From Polytrichum commune (taxonomy: Eukaryota; Streptophyta; Polytrichopsida; Polytrichales; Polytrichaceae), in NCBI GenBank assembly GCA_950295325.1, contig OX485804.1:54746001-54810000 (forward strand): a stretch of 64,000 nt of DNA, read 5' to 3'. Positions 17,960 to 30,567 of this stretch are shown piece by piece. The notes beneath the pieces are model-generated. The model made no database searches. It was not told the origin of the DNA and saw only the letters and a program-made list of their open reading frames with translations. How positions within the stretch are numbered: position 1 is the first letter of the stretch; the number at the start of each line of letters is the position of its first letter. Position numbers and translations under genes: made by a program.

Positions 17960-19540
17960 CTCATGTCGCATTTGATCCGACGATGTGTTTTTCGACTGCT
18001 CTTCAATATTCAACAATGAGGTGGTATTACCAAGCTTCAAACCAAGAATAGATGTGGGCTCATTGAGTTGCTTGGAGGCTAAAACATCATGGAAAGTCTC
18101 AAGGATTGCATCACTCTTTAATTTTCTCAAAGTCTTATGAATATCAAGGAATGTTGGCCTTTTTGAAGGTTCTTGGGACCAACATTCATGTATCAATGAT
18201 TTCAATCCTTCTGAACATGCTTGAGGGAGCTCAGGCCTCTCACCATTCAAGATAAAATTCCTGTATTTACAAGGATTCTCAAAATTTCTCTTTCTTAAAA
18301 GGATCTCAGAGCACATCATGCCGAAACTAAAGATGTCCATTTTGAATGCATCTACCTTTGAACTTCTTTCAAGAACCTCAGGTGCCGTATACCCAGGAGT
18401 TCCATATAGACCAGTGGGCACGTTTGAAGAGCTTGTCACTCCAATTTTGGAAATACCAAAATCAATTAGCTTCACATGCACATGTTCCACACTAGTTGAA
18501 TCATTTGAAATTAGGACAACATTCTGAGGCTTCAAGTCACGATGGGCAATATCCATATCGTGAACGTAGCACATTCCGCTTGCGATTTGCAACATAATAT
18601 CAATTGCATTTTCTTCATTGAATGAAGTTTGTTGTTCTAAGAAAGACAACAAGTCCATAGTTCCTAGCTCAGTGACAATTTCATGGTTCTTCTTCATCAA
18701 GCCACAACGAAACAACTTCTTGATGTTCGGATGATCCTTTGTAAAGCCATAACCAAAAAACTTGATAATGCTCGGATGATTCAAAGCTCCTAATATTCTT
18801 GCTTCTTTCCAAACCATTAGTTCATGCTCTAGGTCTTGGACTTCAATGGCCTTTGTGGCAGAATCAAAACCTAACCATTTTGTGGAGTATACATGTGCCG
18901 ATGCACCTTTACCCAACTTATCTCGTCGCCATTTTTGTTTAGGGCGAGGGCAGTTATGAGGAAAGAAGATGCTATCCAATTCACCACCTTCTGCCCTTTG
19001 AAGTCCTTTTACTCGTCCCATTAAGTACTGTACAAGCGTGCAATCTTTGCAATTTGCACTTTTGCACATTTTCAAGTGTTTTGAAAACCTTTCAAACATT
19101 GAATTACGGTCCTCTTGAACTTCATCAATGCACGTCGGAAAAAATATCATAGAGCTTTGAATCTTCAAAATTTCAACAACTCGATTTGGAAAAAGATGAC
19201 AAAACACTTTGCACATTGTGTGGAAAGAACACTCAAAGTCCTGAAGAAGTTCTCTAAAGGTCTCTTCGTTATTCATTTGCTTCACGACAACTCGACACCA
19301 ATCATCATTGCAACATTCTTCTATCACACCCCTTGCTTTGTTCACAACAAGGAGCATATCTTCCTCCACTCGACGAAATACATTCCCATGTGAACCATTG
19401 GCAATTGTTTCAATTGCTTGCACACCCTTGCGGATGTTGTCCAACAAATTTTCGCATTGTCGTCTATTCAAAACTTCTTTTGGCAATGATAAATTGGGAA
19501 AAGTTGCAATCTCCATTGGTACCCGTAGAAAGTTTGTCAT
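17960..19540 (-). CDS. PNL exon 1: N-terminal helical domain plus protein kinase
   Basis: The frame is open for about 527 residues from the first in-frame ATG (19540); an in-frame TGA lies just upstream, though an upstream exon is not excluded. Residues ~1-190 are helical and cysteine-containing, with blocks such as RRQCENLLDNI and DDWCRVVVKQMNNEETF. These recall the HeLo/MLKL-like (DUF1221-type) N-terminus of plant kinases, from memory of the family. The kinase spans about 206-473. It has a glycine loop LGKGASAHVY, a candidate ATP lysine in ATKAIE, catalytic HRDLKPQN (~333-340), DFG (~360), an APE in GTPGYTAPE, and CWSQEPSKRPT near the end. All catalytic residues are present, so activity is plausible. 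The exon ends at GAG before a GTGAAT donor, and the next exon joins in phase 0. A separate kinase gene is the alternative; the clean splice borders argue against it. Confidence 0.85.
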
Positions 19541-22500
19541 TTTCAACGCCGGTGATTTCTCGTTTCCATAAATTTGTTGTCATAAAAAAATACTAATCGC
19601 ATAAAATAAGTAGTATACACCTTCAAGCACAATCATAATGAGATGAAAAAATAAGGGTTATAATCAATTTCGGAAGATATGAGATTCCAATATACAAGGC
19701 CTATCAATATATTACTAGCAACCTCACATCAACCATTTTGACATTTCAGTCCTCACATAACATTGATCTATGTTATATTATTTTAAAAAGTTCATTACTT
19801 CAAAAAAATAGAGATTTACATGATCATAGGAACCACTAAGGATTGGGAGGCCAAACTCCAGTCTCAAGGTTTTCTTAATATTATTTTTAGTGTAGAGAAT
19901 TTTTATTTTTATTGGATTTCTTCCTCCTATAGCTTGTATACAAAGTTTTTATATAAATACCCAAGGTACCAAATACATATATGGAGTATTATTATTTTTA
20001 AATCTCATTTCATACTTACAACTAGTTAACATTTATATGGATGCAAGCTCAATGAACATTTTTACAATGTTTGTCATGAAATCAATCACCTTGCTTATAT
20101 TGTACATGAGATAACAAGGAACTTGTTGAGACACTTGCAAAGCATTAAAACATCAAACAATTGAGGGATGTGGCAAAATTCAAACCTGATAAAATGAAAA
20201 ACCTCGGAGAGTTGTCTGAAGTGAATAACTTCCTTTCATACGCTCGGTCTTTGGAGTTCCATGTTCACCATGGAAAACATTAATGCTCAAATGTCCATAC
20301 AAAGTGGGCACAGTGCATGTTCTAGCTTAGCAACAAATGTAGATTTTGTAGCTTAATTCCTTCGGACACCCAAACAAGTTGGCTTCATGCTATTGTGGAT
20401 TTGCAGGTTATGAAATCATTCCATATATGACTAGTGAATTTCAATGTTCATAAACACCTGCACATGGTCATCATTGAATAAGCTAAAGCCATTAAGAAGT
20501 GCATTGGTGTAACTACGAGTTTGTCTTCCGCAACTAAGCAAAGCAAAACAATACTCTCTTCACAAATCCATCATTCCAAACATTTTATTACAAGTCCTCA
20601 TATACCCATCTCCAACTCATATGAAAACAATGCATGCACAGAAGGTCACTCTAGGTTGAAAACAATCAAGTATAATTCTATGCCTTTGACTAGGACAAAG
20701 TAGTGCAAAAAATGCATAGAATGGGACTCTGGGTACTAGGTAGCAACAGGTAAAACAACTGAGTCAAACTTACATGGTAGTCCAATGAAGGGGCTACACC
20801 AAACTCAACATTGTGCTACATCCAAGATAGAAACCCCCGAACTATGGCTTACAATTGGTGGTTGCCATGTTAAGGGGTCCATTAGATAATTTGTTAAGCC
20901 ATGTATAGATTTATAGTTGACTCATCGCACTAGACTAATTCGGGATCTTTAATACCGACTCCTGGTTAAATTTGTTTAAAATAGAATTTCTTTGAGGTGT
21001 ATGGGATTCTAAAGTCTCACCTTCAACTAACAAGGCTACCACGAATTCTTGGCTCTAATACATGCCACAAACCCAAAATCATGGACCAACTAATACGTGA
21101 CACAATAAGACCACCCTCAAAACACCACATCAACAAACTCAAAATCTTTATATAAACTTGATCATACCCACAAGAACCACTATATAATTATGATTGAACA
21201 ATTCTCCACTTGGAGCATTCACAGTTATCCATCTAGAGGTAGTATATTGATGGACACCTTGGAGGAGGTTCGATACCTTCCCGATGTCTACAATACCACC
21301 AAAACATGTCCACTATTGGATCGACCTCATAATCCAAACCCCACATGCCCAACAAACATGAAACCAATCATTGAATAGAGCACAATATTTAACTCACCAC
21401 TCTACTACCTCCCAATATTCCAACAATGTGAGTCCACCTTTTGAACAATTTTGTACTAGTTTCGGGATTTTTCAAGTGTCTCCCAAATGACCATTTCCCT
21501 TGATAGGTTCCAATGAAAAACAATTCCATTGTAAACAAGACCATGATCTATTCTTCCATAATCACAAGCAATCCTTTCATGATTCCTAATAATAAGCAAC
21601 AAAAGAAAAATGATGACAACATATCATGGTGTTAAGATGAGATGGTAAGTAGCATATGCAATCACGAGAATATAAAGATGCATGGTTAATACTACAAAAC
21701 ACTAGCGCACCACAATATAGTGTTGAGCTTGTACAAGCAACCCAACACAACTCTAGCATCCACACACTCTATGTCAAGAAGAGAAACTTCAGTCTCCGTT
21801 AGGAGGCCGACGTGAATGAAGTGTCTGTTCGTTCCACCCCTAGACCTATGTCCACTGGACAAAGGAATAGAGGTATAGAACTACTTCCCCCTTTCGAGAG
21901 TAGACACTATAGTCACTCTATGTCAAGCAATAAATGAAATCCATTCTTTGTAATTTGGAAGGGCGGCAAGGCTTTTGCACAACAAGGATGGAAAGGAGAC
22001 GAAAGAAAGGGGGTAATTTAGTCTAATGATGAGGCTCTACCTAAGAGTTAACAAAATCTAAGTTAATGTGCCTAACAATTTTGAGACTAGGCACTTGTGG
22101 ATAACAATGTTGTCATTTAACTGCCACCTGGAGGTTGTTGGGTCATTTTATTTTTATTTGTCTTGTTATTGGTGTGACTTTGTTAAATTGGTGAATCACC
22201 TAAATGGAGGAACCAACAATGAGTAAGTCAGTGAAGGAGGGAAACAAATCTCCTAACTTAGTGATTGTCGGTCCAATTTGCACATGTAGACAAAGAAAGA
22301 TTCTAGACCATCTTAGCATCTCCCACAACCAAAGTTCCATGTGGGCCCCGGTAGCATGTCAAGAAAGGATAGATTGGCAACCCAACACTTAGTCCATCAA
22401 AAACATAATAGTTTAAACAAGCAAAATGAACGTAAACATGATAACAAAACACAAATGAACATGATGGAATCAAGAGAATTACCACTAAATTAACCTCTTG

Positions 22501-25367
22501 TATTTTTGCATTCAACTTTGATTTTAAAACTTGAAATGACTATTTGCATTCTAAGGTCACTTGATCCCCACAATTTTTAGAAATAGCATGACATTCAAGA
22601 AATGACATTACATTCAAGAAATACCATCGCATTCTAAGTAATGACAAGAAACCAAAAAGTACAGTACATTACCCTACTTATGGTCTTTGACATGTGAGCA
22701 TTTTGTGGTCACTCTTAATTGGATACCTATACTTGATTGGCATATGACAAAGCTTGTAGTGAAGACCGGACACCAAAAATTTATGGCTTAGGATGAGACT
22801 GGAATATGTGATCAAAATTTAGAAACCAACCCACGTCCAAAAATTTGGAAATCTTTTGTGATAACTTAAAGAGAGAGATAATTACCACTAAAACTATCCT
22901 ATAACTATTGCATCCAACTTTAAATGATTGTTTGCATGCTTCACAATTTCTAAACCCAAATGAGACAATTCCCAATTTGATCCACATCTCAAGATTGTCT
23001 GTAATTAGAGAGCATCATGACAAACATCATGCTCCTTATCATGTGCATGCATGATGGTCTGCTTCACAAACACCATCCAAGTACGGGAATGAGCTTATCG
23101 CCAAGTTTTAGTGGCAAATTTTGATATTTCAATCTAAATTGCAAAGATTATGGGTAAATAAGATTTTTCAAATTTTTAATATACAAATTTTTAGTATGTT
23201 TCAAGGCAACAATTCTCGTATTTTCTACAAAAGGAAATTGTATGAAGTATCATAGTACGCTATGGAATTCTTCATAGTTACATGGTGGAGTTTGATATGG
23301 AAGAATGTTGTTTGGGACATTCGAGCCATCTAATCCTTGAATCTTTGTACCACATCAATCTTAGTGCCATTTTTCCATTCATATCTCACTTTGACCATTG
23401 GCAATATAGATTTGCTCAAACCAAGTCAAGGTTGAATAGTTGAGCTTTGGTTGAAATATTATGAAATCAAAAATACCAAACTCCCAAGATTTGCAAAGTT
23501 CAAACTTCAGCTCAAGCATAAAGGATGCTTTAGTGCCATTCCGGCTTTGATATCTCATTTAGAGCATGACAATTTTACACTTGTGCAACCCATGGAGAGC
23601 TTGAGGAAATAGTCAAGCTCTCTTTGGTTTGAGCTTGGGATTGAAGCTTGTCCAATTCAAGTATCAAACCCCCTAGAAACGTGTAAGTTCTCAACTCAAG
23701 CTCTAGCGTAAAGGGGGACTAAGAAAACCAAACGCTCCTACTTCAATTTGAGTGATGCAATTAAAAGCCAAGTGAACCATGGAATCTTTACCTGGGGTTT
23801 GTAACTCCTCAAAATTTATCAAGGCACTTTGTAGAATTGCCTACTTGGGAAAAACCCACAAATTGCACTAAACAACACTTAGTAATTAATTGCAAACACA
23901 CATATATATAGAATTGATATCAAATACCAAAGGCCTGGGATTGTCTGAATGCATACTTTTGTGAACATGAACAGTTGATCTTTCAGCCGGATAGTAATCG
24001 TGTTGAGTAGCCCCATTGCTTCACATCTACACCCACAGAATCCCAAAATCTCTTGCAATGAAAGACTTGCTCGAGTAACCTAAGGATGACCACATGAAAC
24101 AAAACACGCTTCTTCATTCTCTCTACATTTACAAAGTAAGAAAATGGTTGTGGAAGTTGGAAATTTTAATGTGGAGAGATGGTGAATGTAGGCACAATTC
24201 ATACCACACTCACATGTTTCTCTTGAGTGCAAGTCTCAACAACCATTGTGAACACAAAGAAAAGCTTCCAAAAACAACCCACAAGGATGTAAAACAAAAG
24301 AAGGGTGCATATCATTGCTTATTTGTTGGTGCACATCCTACTTGCTGCTAACCTTAGCCATTCCAAAACCCTTGGTCTCACTAGTAGGAAACATGGGCCT
24401 AGACAACAACCCATTTGAGTTCATTTTGACTCATATAACCATTTTCCACTGTTGTCGGGGTTTTGGTGAGGGATGTACCACCTAATGACCTTTGCAATTG
24501 ATGGGGTGAAGTCCTATGTACCATACGCCCTGCCTTCATCTAACATGGTTAATATTCTATTTAGATTTGTATTATCAGGCAACATGTCAAATCCAACACT
24601 ATGCTTAACTTAAGTAGATTGTGCACACAATTGTTGGAGCAAGATGCAATCTACTGTTACTACAACAAAATGGTTTTTTTTTTAAATGGATGGCCATCAG
24701 GCACAATTTTCTATTGTTTTGGTAACTTTTGGCATTCAATCATGTGCATTGGACTATGCCATTCATACATTTAGTAGGATCCATCTGCTAGTAAGAAATT
24801 CAAGTCGAAACTTATTACCATCAGATTGGAACACATTGCAATGTATTCATATCACTATAGTAGAGGTTGTATATTGCTTAATTGGACATTTCATTATATT
24901 TTACCAAGAATCAAGTATATGTTACTCAAATCATCCACTTACTTCAATAAAAAGATGTATGGCCACAAGTCAAACACTCACCTATGCACCAACTCCACAT
25001 CAAAAACCTTTGTACCCGTGACAATAGAAAACACATAAGAGCAAACATTTTGTGGCTACATAGGTCTGAGGGTTTATCTAGCAAAAACATGTAAATGAAT
25101 GTCTTCAACTCTTCAACTCCTTTTCAACAATGTATGTTCTTTGTCTATTAAGTAAAGCTCCCTCAAATGTATGCAGCGCATAAAAACCTTGAGTAATTAA
25201 AATTTACTATCAATCTACTAGTGGAAGGAATGAGGAACATGCGTTGCAAAGGCTTACTTGGATGAGGTGGAGTCAGTAGTGGCAAAAATCGTGAAGGAGG
25301 AGAATCCACTCTAAGTGACAACTTGAGCAAGTATTGCTTCCTTGTAGCATCAAGCATAAATCCAAAC
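19541..25367. other. Gene-poor AT-rich region upstream of the PNL gene
   Basis: No gene, RNA gene or complete transposon recognised. The first few hundred bases should hold the PNL promoter, but no clear TATA box with a supporting start could be chosen. 22450-22520 and 22880-22950 are diverged copies of one another (ATTACCACTAAA... CATTCAACTTT). 21790-21925 is related to 55640-55765 (GTTCGTT... ACTATAGT). All open frames here are short and show no recognisable domain. Confidence 0.4.
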
Positions 25368-26520
25368 ATGTTCATTAATATTCCCTTTGGCAGCTCTCAT
25401 TCATGATCAAATTTTCTAGGTTCCACCATCCCATAGCTTTTAACTTCAAAACCCTGACGCCAAGCTTTTATATGCACCATAAGTTTCCAAGGTTAGGCAA
25501 GTCAATGGCACCTTCTCTCTATCTCTCTCACTTTCTTTCTCTGTCTGTATCTAGCAGGCTGCAAATTTCCTGAAACTTGCACAAATGCAATCGCCAAGCT
25601 ATGTTCTCGTATTCTACCACTGCGAGTGACCTTCTGGGTTGCAGATCACCAAATCATGTGGAGAAAAAGTATGCACATGAATCCCAACCATGTGTCCCTC
25701 CTTCATTTCACTTGGATTTCCATAAACTAAGATCTCCATAATCTTTCTGCAAATGAAGGCTTCAGAAAAACTCAATCTTTGCTACACCACTATCCTCACA
25801 TACACTTTAGCAACAACCAGATGTTGAAGATGAAGAGGATTTGCAAGAAAAAGCAAAGAAACAATTCCTTTCCTCTGCACTCAAACCACCGCCACTCTCC
25901 TCCCCCCAAAGCTTGTGTCCATAAGCAACTTCGAAAGAGGCAGTGCTCCCTTCATAAATCCAAACATGTTCAATAATATTCCCTTCAGCTGCTCTCGTTC
26001 ATGATCAAAGTTTTCAGGTTCCACCATCCCATAGCTTGGACTTCAAAACCCTGACGCCAAGCTTGTAAATGAACTATCCATTTGCAAGGTTAGTCGAGTC
26101 AATGGCACCTACTGTCTCATTTTCTTTCTCTTTGTATCCAACAAACTGCAAACTTCCTCAAACTTGCACAAATGCAATCCCCATGCTACGTTCTCGCATT
26201 CTACTACTTGGAGCTACCTTCTGGGTCGCGGATCACCAGATCATGTGGAGAAAAAGTATGCACTTGGATCCCAACGATGTGTCCCTCCTTCACTTCACTT
26301 CACTTCACTTGGATCTCCATAATCCTTCTGCAAATGAAGGCTTTAAAGAAACTCAATCTTTGCTACACCAGTCTCCACACATACACTTTGGCAACAACCA
26401 GATGTTGAAAGATGACGAGGATTTGCAAGGAAAAAAACACAACTCCTTTCCTCTGCACTCAAATCACCACCACTCCCCTCCCCCCAAAGCTCGTGTCCAT
26501 AAGCACCTTCGAAAGAGGCA
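25368..26520. repeat. Diverged tandem duplication, unit about 595 bp
   Basis: Two head-to-tail copies, about 25368-25962 and 25963-26520. Both begin near AAATCCAAACATGTTCA, include CCATCCCATAGCTT, CCCTGACGCCAAGCTT and GATCACCAAATCATGTGG (variant in copy 2), and end with a CGAAAGAGGCAGTG stretch. They differ by many substitutions and small gaps, so the duplication is old. Neither copy has a convincing reading frame. Confidence 0.75.
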
Positions 26521-26756
26521 GTGTGAGCACCTCTCCTCTCCCTCTCTCGCTCTCTCTGTCATCCCCCAGGGCAGGCTGACAGCTCTCAACTTGCGAAGTG
26601 GGAGGGGGAATCGTTGACTTGGGGAACCAAGGACCCCACACTTGGGAACTACAGCAACTGAGTCTTGTCCGTCTAACTATGTTTGGGATGGAGGAGCATC
26701 ATGCGACATGTGATAATTTACTTCATGCAGCCTTCAACACGATGGACGGGAGAACC

Positions 26757-27825
26757 AACCACTACACCGTTTATGGTATTAAGTGTCATGTACACTGTTT
26801 GCGAAGGGCCTAAACTAGATGCCCAGAAGTCTCAAAGTGTCACGTCCACTAATTGCCAATATGGATCTTGGAAACACTAGGACCTTGACTGATTATGCCC
26901 AAAAATCTTTGCGGAAATGGGTTTACAAGGGCAAATGCAGAAAATTTCCATGGTAAAGGAAAGGTAGAAGCACATATTGCGGACAATTTGAGCACTAAGA
27001 TCCCTTACAACCAAGGCTAGACACCCACCTCTTTGAGTTGGTCCCTACCACTAACTTATTACCCAAGGTGAAAACATAATCAATCCTATTATAGGATGTA
27101 TAATAAATATTTGGACAATTTGACTCCAAAATCAACATCCATTCCCTAGGGTTTCAATATGTAAGAGAGGGAGCGACATTACGGAGGTTAGGCTATACAT
27201 GTTGTGATCTTTCATTTTTCTTTATTGATTGAGGAATTCCTCTAAAATGATTGGTAATTTTTTGGGAGTCTTGAACTTCGACCAATTACTTCTCAAGCTT
27301 AACATGTTTGTCTATAATTGTGTACATTGTTTATCTAATTAGTGAGGGTTGCCATTTAAGGTTACGTGTTGCTAAAACATTTCACTAAGAGTATCATTTT
27401 TAACCAACTAGGTTATATCATATTCTTTGGTGTGCTTACTAACTACACTAAATATGATAGTTAGTGTCATTTGGCATTTAATGTCATTATGGTAACTCTT
27501 CGGATGACACTTCTTATGAATAAGTGAACAAATATTGTCCTAGATAATGGTTGAGTTCATACATTGGCCAAGACCCTACCTACCCTTGTCAACAACTTTT
27601 TAATGAAACATTGCCATGGATGGTTCAAAATTTGGATGGAAAACCACTTGGTAAGTGACATCAATTGCAACACTGCAAATCTGTAACCGCTCGAAGTTTT
27701 TACAAAGAGTGACAAATAATGTTGGGTCAACATGTAGAGTTGGTGGCACCATACTGCGGTTTAGAGTTAGTATTGAGCATGACAATCAGAATTGGTGACA
27801 CTAAATATCATATGTAGTGTACTTA
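26757..27825. mobile_element. Possible non-autonomous TIR element (weak)
   Basis: The left end reads CACTACACCGTTTATGGTAT and the right end contains GACACTAAATATCATATG, then TAGTGTA, roughly inverted. The same ends in better shape flank 34655-35075. No transposase. Ends are degenerate and no target-site duplication was established, so this is only a candidate. Confidence 0.3.
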
Positions 27826-27971
27826 TGTTATTTGGGTGAGAAGTAATACTCCCAGTAAAATGGCCTAGCAGGACATAAATCCCAATGGTAACCCACACTA
27901 ATTAGGCAAAACAGTGTAGCAGTCGGTTCTCCACGTCCAAATGATGGGAAATCTTAACAGGCCAGGCTCAC

Positions 27972-28324
27972 ACCTCTCAACTTGCGAGGGCGGTGGCGGA
28001 ATCATCGACTCCTGGAAACTAATTAAGATGAGTAGACATGTGGGAACGACAGCAACTTAGGCTGGGTTCGTGCTGATCATCTTGTCACTATGTGCTAAGT
28101 TTGGGATGGCCGGGATGCCATGCCATGCATGCTAATTTAGTATGGCTTGGTCGAAGTTATTCATCCTGCAATAATGAAATAGAATAAAAAAGAATATTAC
28201 ACTAAAATATTGTATTTACTGTCATATGGTATTGACACTAAATCATTGACTCCCAGGAATGATGAGTAGACGTGTGGGAACTACAGTAACTTAGGCTCAG
28301 TTCGTGCTTATCATCTTGTCACTA
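27972..28324 (+). repeat. Dispersed ~350-bp direct repeat, copy 1
   Basis: From CTCTCAACTTGCGAGGGCGG to ATCATCTTGTCAC. Copy 2 is at 30220-30567 in the same orientation and is nearly identical (a four-base gap and a few substitutions). An older copy of the first part is at 26580-26700. The 2.2-kb spacing could reflect a non-coding element bounded by direct repeats or a segmental duplication; no TG...CA termini or TSD were found. Confidence 0.75.
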
Positions 28325-28351
28325 TGTATTCATCAGTTTGGAGGATGTTAA

Positions 28352-28924
28352 GGGCCACTTCACACATGAGCCAAGAGCCGTGACCTTGTGATGGTGAGGA
28401 TCCTTGACTCTCATCCAAAGGCTGTACCATGGGTGTTGGAAAAGCCATTTTATGTAGTCTTTGGCCCTCAAGCATAGTGTGAAGTGAGAATGAACCATGT
28501 TGCGGGACCATTGCATATTTTGTTGGCGGAAAAAGAGGGGAGGATTTGGTTTAATATAATATGTCTCCAAGTTTATCAATTTAACTACTTGGTGGTGTTT
28601 GTCTATCCTAGAATTTGCCATGCAGTCCGTCCTGAAATTTGTCCTGCTGGAAATTTTTTTTAAAAAGTCATGGTCTCCCGGAATTTGCGTGAAGCCCACC
28701 TCTTGGAGGTGGGTCTGACGCAAATTCCGGTAGATTATGCACCCTTATCCACAACTAGCCATGTAGGACTCCATGTAGACTTTTCATCCACGAACTTTTC
28801 TTTGGGCCTTTAGGCCTTCACCTCCTAGTGTGAAGTGAACTTGGACGGTCTCCGCCTTTTCGACCAATGAGAGCTCTTACATTGCCATGGTCAAGGGCCT
28901 TCAGCCTTGTGTGTGAAGTGGCCC
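28352..28924. mobile_element. Harbinger-type MITE, 573 bp
   Basis: Terminal inverted repeats GGGCCACTTCACAC and GTGTGAAGTGGCCC, flanked by TAA on both sides (28349-28351 and 28925-28927). A three-base TWA duplication and GGG-starting ends fit PIF/Harbinger (Tourist-like) MITEs. No transposase inside. A strong hairpin lies within at about 28683-28731 (AATTTGCGTGAAGCCCACC and its complement). Related to the element at 34209. Confidence 0.75.
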
Positions 28925-28927
28925 TAA

Positions 28928-30219
28928 GTTCACCCCCACGAACTTTTCGGGGGAGCAATATTCGGGCAGGGGCAGCGGCCCGTCCAGAAAATCAAGATTT
29001 TTTGGACCCGACCGAAAATTGCTACCCATCCGCCCGACTTCAAAAAAACCATTGCCCTTGCATTCTTGAAGGCCACTTATCCACAAATCCCATATTGAGT
29101 GCATTCATCTTCAAGATCCCAAATCCACAATATATATGTTCACTTCCACTGAGTAAGCAAGCAATTGACTGGGATTTCAATTTCAAAGTGAAACCACCAA
29201 TAAAGCATGTAATTAACTTGGAAGTCAAAAAAATTACAAAATCTTCATAAGCACTACGGTTATAATTTTTGTGACTTACCATTAAAAGGGTCTTTATCAT
29301 TCTAAAATGGAACTTAGATTAGAATTTCGTTTTTAATATGTTATATATTATAGTCTAGTTGATACCTTCTACTTTCACAAAGTATTCATATGCATTTAAA
29401 CTAATGAAGTGTGATTGATTAGTTAGTTATCTGTCTTTTGCTGTCGATTCTCATCTTTTTAGTACACCGCATTCTAATTTCCTCTACCACCATCATTTCT
29501 TTTTATTTATTGTCCTTTAATCTCTCATTTCTTTCTCCACACTCTATCCTCAAGGTGTTTCCATCACCCATTATCGCCCGTCCGTCACCACCCGCATTCC
29601 CTCCACAAGAGGGGTTTTTCTAGACAAATCCTAATCAAAAGTCACCTACATGCTAGTTTGAAGTTAGAGACTTTAGATGCTTTGATGCGCATTTCATGTG
29701 CAAATATTCCAGTTGAAAACATCAATTGGAATGCAGTGATGCTTGTTTGGAGAAGCATAAAGGATAGGAGAATTCATCCACTTCTTTGAAGGGTGAGTAG
29801 CTCTTTATTTTAAAAATTCTGAACATGTTTATATATATTAATTCTTTTTCAATTGCTAAGTTTACCTTCAATTATAATCTTTGACATTATGTTAAAAAGG
29901 TTCTAAATTTTGTGGTTGATGAATTGATGTATGCAAGTGTATCAAGCACTTCAAGATGGATATTTTGATTGGGTATTAGTGGTTTGATTGCATTATGCTT
30001 ATATTCACATGTCATATATGACATAATGTAAGTGATATTTGTACCATTTATATTTTTTTGGAAAAAATTATCAAAAAAAATTGTTATTTTTAGAACCCAT
30101 CCAAAGTGAATTTGACACGTCCAAAAACTGGTTCATTTTCTAAGAACCCGTCCACTAAAAAGGTTTTTTTTGATGAACATGTCCCTGGACATGTTGGGGA
30201 CCTTGTGAAAAACCACCAC
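28928..30219. other. Non-coding, AT-rich stretch between direct repeats
   Basis: No gene seen. Contains a short GC-rich patch (28960-29040) and long A/T runs near 30050-30170. Frames of up to 127 codons occur but have no recognisable domain and are not supported. Confidence 0.4.
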
Positions 30220-30567
30220 TGCTCTCAACTTGCGAGGGCGGTGGCGGAATCATCGACTCCTGGAAACTAAGATGAGTAGACATGTGGGAATGACAGCAAC
30301 TTAGGCTGGGTTCGTGCTGATCATCTTGTCACTATGTGCTAAGTTTGGGATGGCCGGGATGCCATGCCATGCATGCTAATTTAGTATGGCTTGGTCGAAG
30401 TTACTCATTCTGCAATAATGAAATAGAATAAAAAAGAATGTTTCACTAAAGTATTGTATTTACTGTCATATGGTATTGACACTAAATCATTGACTCCCAG
30501 GAATGATGAGTAGACGTGTGGGAACTACAGTAACTTTTAGGCTCAGTTCATGCTAATCATCTTGTCA
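30220..30567 (+). repeat. Dispersed ~350-bp direct repeat, copy 2
   Basis: Near-identical to 27972-28324, from CTCTCAACTTGCGAGGGCGG to CTTGTCAC. The sequence on both sides of the two copies is unrelated, so the repeat limits are well defined. Confidence 0.75.

Larger units (their letters stand above)
1276..19540 (-). pseudogene. Kinase-NB-ARC-LRR (PNL-type) resistance gene, split by a gypsy retrotransposon
   Basis: This is the whole locus, read from 19540 down to 1276. Three exons can be inferred: a kinase exon (17960-19540), an NB-ARC exon (17375-17798 plus 3744-4378, split by element 1) and an LRR exon (1276-3607). Both introns are short, with GT/AG borders and phase 0. Removing the insertion and one target-site copy leaves an NB-ARC exon of 1059 bp, a multiple of three, with the reading continuous from TAR into EWEF. 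The expected role is an intracellular NLR-type immune receptor with its own kinase; this domain order is the PNL class described in mosses. Three lesions are visible: the 13-kb insertion in a coding exon, a frameshift near 2665-2680 and a TAG at 1456-1458. The latter two shorten only the LRR and may predate the insertion. Certain about the domains; fairly sure that they form one gene. Confidence 0.85.
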
